Shown here in pieces: positions 60,323 to 64,000 of a DNA stretch of 64,000 bases (position 1 is its first letter; the number at the start of each line of letters is the position of its first letter). A model generated the notes under the pieces. The model made no database searches. It saw nothing but the letters and a program-made list of their open reading frames with translations, and had not been told where the DNA came from. Location: contig JACEEZ010009492.1 of NCBI GenBank assembly GCA_016584305.1, positions 292,428 through 356,427 of the forward strand, read 5' to 3'. Origin of the DNA: Chionoecetes opilio. Its lineage: Eukaryota; Arthropoda; Malacostraca; Decapoda; Majidae. The position numbers and the translations under genes are program-made.

Positions 60323-62005
60323 TAGTACTTTGATTATGTTTGGCATGTCCAGGTATATACAAAACTACATATTTCATACTCTATTTGGGTACTTCATGTA
60401 AGGAAATAATATTTACATGAAATTCGTATTATGAATTTCCGCCATATTGAATTTTAAGGTCAAAATGACCCCGAACGATGAAAATTTTGGTTTCAATGGA
60501 TTTGTCATGCCAAAGTTAGTAGAAAATGACATATTGCATGCCCATCCAACCACATATATTGAAGAATTATAAGTTAATGATAATTCCAAGAGGCCGTCGG
60601 CGGCAATTTTGAAAAGCGCCCCATAGCGGGAACTTCCCATCGCTTTCCAGAGGTGCATAGGAGCTAAATTTCTTTAATATTGATCCAATTAACTAAATCC
60701 ACTGAGAAACAAAGGTAGGAACAAAATGGTCACCGGAGCCAAGAAAATTACTCTACTAAAACCAATAGTCCTTGCAGGAATCCCGCGAAGTCGCAGAAGA
60801 TCCCAAAGTGACTCACGATGCACTGAGTCAAACGCCTTCTTGAGATCAACATAGGCTACAAGCATCCCCTGTCGAAACTCACGTCGGCGTTCCACCAGGA
60901 CACGAAGCGCTAGGATACGGTCCGTTGTTGACTTACCAGGCGTGAACCCAGACTGCTGAGGTCTCTGATGCTTCAGCAGATGACTGCGGATACGTGTCAG
61001 CAATAGATGGGCAAGCACCTTGCCTGGCACGCTGAGCAGTGTAATACCGCGGTAATTGTTGCAGTCCTGACGGTCCCATTTCCCTTTCCAGATAGGGACG
61101 ACCAGCCCCCTTTTCCAGTCAGGAGGAATGGTACCTGATTGCCACACGGCAGTCAGGACAGTATGCAACCCGCGGATCGTGGCCTCACCCCCAGCTTTGA
61201 GGAGCTCCGCACTGATATTACAAACACCAGCTGCCTTTCCACCCCTCAACTTAGCTGCAGCCTCTCTGACTTCGTCAAGAGAGGGTGCGGTTTCGTCAAT
61301 GGGAGGATCGGCATCCACTGCCTGTAATCCAGTGGTGTGAAGCTGCTCAGTTGGAGGGTCCACCGTGAACAACTGCCCAAAGTACTCAGCCCAACGAGCC
61401 ATCTGCCCATCCATGTCCGACACGAGGCGCCCATCTGCTGCTCGAATAGCACTCGCCCGAGATGGAGACTTGGAACGGAACTTCTTCAGGGCTCGGTAGG
61501 CGGGTCGGAGGTCATTAGCGTTCAAATGACCCTCGACATCCTCAGCGAAACTCCTGACATACCTCTCCTTGTCTCTCCCCAGGAGGGTTCTAGTCCAGCG
61601 TGACAGAGCCCTGTGCTGGTCCTGGTTCCCAGCCAGCTTGGCAGCGCGACTCTCCTCGATTTTTTCCAGCGTCTCCGTCGAGACAAAACCACGCCTTGAC
61701 CTCGGGCGCTCCCCAATACACTCCTTGGTAGCCTGTAGAGTTTCACGTTTGAAGGTATCCCACAGTTCTACAGGGTCCTCGAGGGCACCGAGCACATCAA
61801 ACTGATTTGAGACTGCCACCGCATACTCATAAGCACATGTCAAGTCCTTCAATTTATTTAGGAGTAGTTATTTAATAGTATAGTAATAATAATAATAAGT
61901 ATTTAATATAGTTTATTTTAAATATAAGTAGATTAAATATACCACACTGGCATTACTCATGTCTCGTGCGTTGTCAGTAGTTTTGAATGTTGCTTGCCGA
62001 CACAC

Positions 62006-63746
62006 CAATGGCGTAGCTAGGTATTTATCACTGAGGGGGCACAGCTGACTATGGGGGGGCACTAGATGAACCGAACAAGCCCATGCAGCTGGGGAGTTTG
62101 GTGGGGACTGGGGACTTACTTTAACTTACAGTGCAACCCCCCCCCCCCATTGCATATTTTGCATTCTGACCAATATCAAGAGTATATCTGATGTCGTATG
62201 GACTATGGAAGGTTATTAGATTTTATTCTAGGAGTGTGTGTTGAGTACTGTAGGGTATCATCCAGTTGCTGATGGAGAACGAAATAAAGCAGTCATGACC
62301 AAAAATGAAGTACATATATTTCCACTTATACAAACAAAAATGGAAATAGCATAAGTGATACTGAAAATAAAGAAGAAAAAAAATGCAGAAGTTTTAAAGT
62401 AGCAGGCAAAGATTTTTTTTTTTCCACTGAGAAAGTGAGAATACCTCACTTAAGCAAAATTCTTCTGTTCTTGTGGTTCTCAGCAAACTTATCAACAAAT
62501 ACTTCTAAATCAAGGCTTTTAACTCGCCTGCTTTCAATTGACAACACAGCAAGATTACCTATTCTTTCATTGCCCATTGTATTTCTCAGTGTAGTTTTGA
62601 TTTATTTCAGAGCAGAGAAGCTTCTCTCTGCTGAAGCTGATAACACAGGTAATACTACAGAAATTTTGGCCAGTCTGTAAAACTCAGGAAATGCCTCTTC
62701 ATATGGACGAAGAATTCTTACTAAATCTAACAGTGATTTGGGCTTTTCATTGTCACTTACATCCTTATAGCGTCTTTCAACATGCGTTTTGCAGAGTGCA
62801 GCTCATGGTTAAGATCTTCCTCATTAGCACGAAATGCATGAATAAGTCCAGACATTTTCTCAAAAGATAAGAACTCAGTAATTTGTGAATTAAGTGCCTG
62901 TAATGCTTTCATAAGTTCACATGCTTTATTACTGAAGCGCCTAATTAATTGTCATTTATGTTGATATATGATCTAGAATAGGATAGAAGAAGTTAATTCG
63001 TGTTGAATCCTTAACACTGAAATCAGAGTGTGTGCTCCCTGACTGTTTTCCAATAGAATCAGTAACAACACAATCCTGCAATTGTGTAGGCAGTTTCCGT
63101 TTCCTTGGTGATCTACACATTCTACACTCTGAAGTATCAAAACCATGAGATGTTGAGTTTCTCTCAACTTCATCCCACAAAGCATCAAAAGAGGCTGGGT
63201 CTGACCGCATCTCTTCAAGGTGGGCTCTTACAGTTTCAATAAATTCTACAGCTTTTACCATGTCAAGATTGGCTGATTGTAGCAAATTTGATAACTGATT
63301 TATCCAACCAAGAATATGTGTCATAATGGCTAGCTTCATAGCAAATCCAGCATCTATTTGACCTAAAAGTCCTCTTGCATCAATAGCTCTATCAGCATTG
63401 CAGTCATTTGCTAAACCTTCTAGAACACGCACAACGGCATTCAGTCTCTCTTTCATTACTTTGTAAGTATCATACCTGCAAGCCCATCTGGTATCTGAAA
63501 GTCGTTTTAGCTATCTAGTTTGCTCATTGGGATACAATATTTATTGTATTTGAGGTCGAGGGTAAGTCATCAGTAGAAATTATCCATAATATTATTGTAT
63601 TATGCATGCTCCCTCAGTTCTACCTAGTGGAACACGGTTTCCACGCCAGACGGCAGCTGTGGCCAGTGGGTGGGCACCTGGGGGGGCACCGGCTTCTCGT
63701 GGGAGGGGCACGTGCCCACCCATGCCTCCCCGTAGCTACGCCACTG
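62006..63746 (-). mobile_element. hAT transposon (ZMYM1-like)
   Basis: Terminal repeats CAATGGCGTAGCTAGG at 62006 and, inverted, CAGTGGCGTAGCTACGG ending at 63746, with G-rich subterminals (GAGGGGGCACAGC and GGGGGGGCAC). The flanks contain CGACACAC and GGACACAC a few bases out, so the 8-bp target duplication is only suggestive. It encloses a broken transposase read on the minus strand. Confidence 0.75.
62440..63490 (-). pseudogene. ZMYM1-like hAT transposase (DUF4371/dimerisation domain), broken
   Basis: Minus-strand frame 63456-62956 begins within the body of the transposase (VMKERLNAVVRVLEGLANDC, MKLAIMTHILGWINQLSNLL, QSANLDMVKAVEFIETVRAH, ECRMCRSPRKRKLPTQLQD). It continues downstream through a frameshift near 62770 into SLLDLVRILRPYEEAFPEFY and the hAT C-terminal dimerisation motif LSASAERSFSALK, then an in-frame TAA, IKTTLRNTMGNERIGNLAVL and SIESRRVKSLDFEVF. 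The N-terminal zinc finger and first catalytic region are missing. The family is a domesticated-looking hAT lineage in animals; this copy is an inactive element. Confidence 0.85.
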
Positions 63747-63764
63747 TTCGGACACACTGCTATT

Positions 63765-63910
63765 GTTACTTGTTAGCTGTGTTTCTGCCTCGGTAGCCAA
63801 ATTTGTTGTGTTGCTGTTGGCTGTGTTCCAGCCTCGGCAGTCTTGTTTGTTGTGTTGCTGTTAGCTGTGTTCCTGCGCAGTCTTGTTTGTTGTGTTGCTG
63901 TTAGCTCTCT
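63765..63910. repeat. Short tandem repeat, about 50-bp unit, three copies
   Basis: Units share TGTTGTGTTGCTGTTAGCTG / TGTTGTGTTGCTGTTGGCTG and a GCCTCGG or CTGCGCAG linker. They lie just outside the hAT element. Confidence 0.85.
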
Positions 63911-64000
63911 CCTTTGGGTGAAGGAGGCCCGCCGCACGTTTGGACAGGCACTCTGCACGGTATAAGTTGGGGCTACGGGGACGAAGGAACCCGGCGGTCG

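Larger units (their letters stand above)
56784..60758. mobile_element. 3975-bp foldback element carrying gene fragments
   Basis: The ends TAGTAG...CATTTTCTTG and CAAGAAAAT...CTACTA are inverted repeats, extended by TGACCATTTTGTTCCTACC. AAA flanks both sides (56781-56783, 60759-60761), and the interrupted LINE frame is restored if one AAA is removed, giving a 3-bp target duplication. Left arm 56784-58194 and right arm 58635-60758 are inverted copies around a unique centre (58195-58634). A hAT MITE (58778-59359) sits in the right arm only. The superfamily is undetermined. Confidence 0.85.
56680..61860 (-). pseudogene. RTE-like LINE reverse transcriptase, split by a 4-kb foldback element
   Basis: The minus strand from 61852 encodes a linker (ERYVRSFAEDVEGHLNANDL, ALKKFRSKSPSRAS) and RT blocks: AAAKLRGGKAAGVCNISAEL, CNNYRGITLLSVPGKVLAHL, QSGFTPGKSTTDRILALRVL and VAYVDLKKAFDSVHRESLW (first catalytic Asp region). 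The reading stops at LRGIPARTIG (60762) and resumes beyond the insertion at 56780-56690 with TGLYSGTESAVKCGGGV and VNTGVRQGCV. After that homology ends, so the YADD motif is missing. The 5' endonuclease is also absent. These are hallmarks of the RTE/BovB-like group. The element is 5'- and 3'-truncated and dead. Confidence 0.85.

Overview
The window looks like nuclear DNA from an arthropod, most likely a decapod crustacean. Two conserved animal genes are split by GT-AG introns. The sequence is packed with (TA)n and (GA/CT)n microsatellites, DNA transposons with TA target sites, tRNA-derived SINEs and LINEs, and it holds an arthropod-type telomere repeat (TTAGG/CCTAA) away from any chromosome end. 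The species assignment is an inference. Ordinary gene content is low; most of the window is nested mobile DNA.

Layout. 1-16.4 kb: nested TA-flanked Tigger/pogo-like elements (lettered A-M here), foldback elements, and a Penelope-like element (PLE) 5' end arranged as a hairpin with hammerhead-ribozyme-like motifs. 16.4-23.7 kb: the genic island. The 3' exons of UBXN7 (+) converge on four exons of the eEF1A lysine methyltransferase EEF1AKMT2 (-). 24-33.6 kb: more DNA transposons, including a Tc1 element with three in-frame stops. 33.7-36.3 kb: a 2.6-kb G-rich minisatellite. 36.7-37.4 kb: an inverted repeat with telomere-like DNA in its loop. 38-42.6 kb: decayed LINE sequence on the minus strand. 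42.7-46.15 kb: a second, damaged copy of 18.5-21.8 kb that includes the last two EEF1AKMT2 exons. 47-49 kb: an assembly gap and a spliced fragment of an uncharacterised multi-copy metazoan protein family. 49-54.8 kb: homopolymer-inflated sequence that looks like poor consensus. 55-64 kb: low-complexity DNA, an RTE-like LINE split by a 4-kb foldback element carrying a broken N-terminal fragment that appears to belong to the same uncharacterised family, and a ZMYM1-like hAT transposon.

How it fits together. UBXN7 (a p97/ubiquitin adaptor) and EEF1AKMT2 (methylates elongation factor 1A) are housekeeping genes that happen to be neighbours; nothing suggests a joint pathway. The rest is a record of insertions. 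Because several segments occur twice, filled and empty sites can be compared directly, giving TA, TTAA, 7-bp, 8-bp and 3-bp target duplications for five different elements. The items most worth follow-up are the PLE hairpin with ribozyme motifs, the uncharacterised protein family inside a foldback element, the telomere-repeat loop, and whether the 42.7-46.15 kb copy is a real duplication or an unmerged haplotype.
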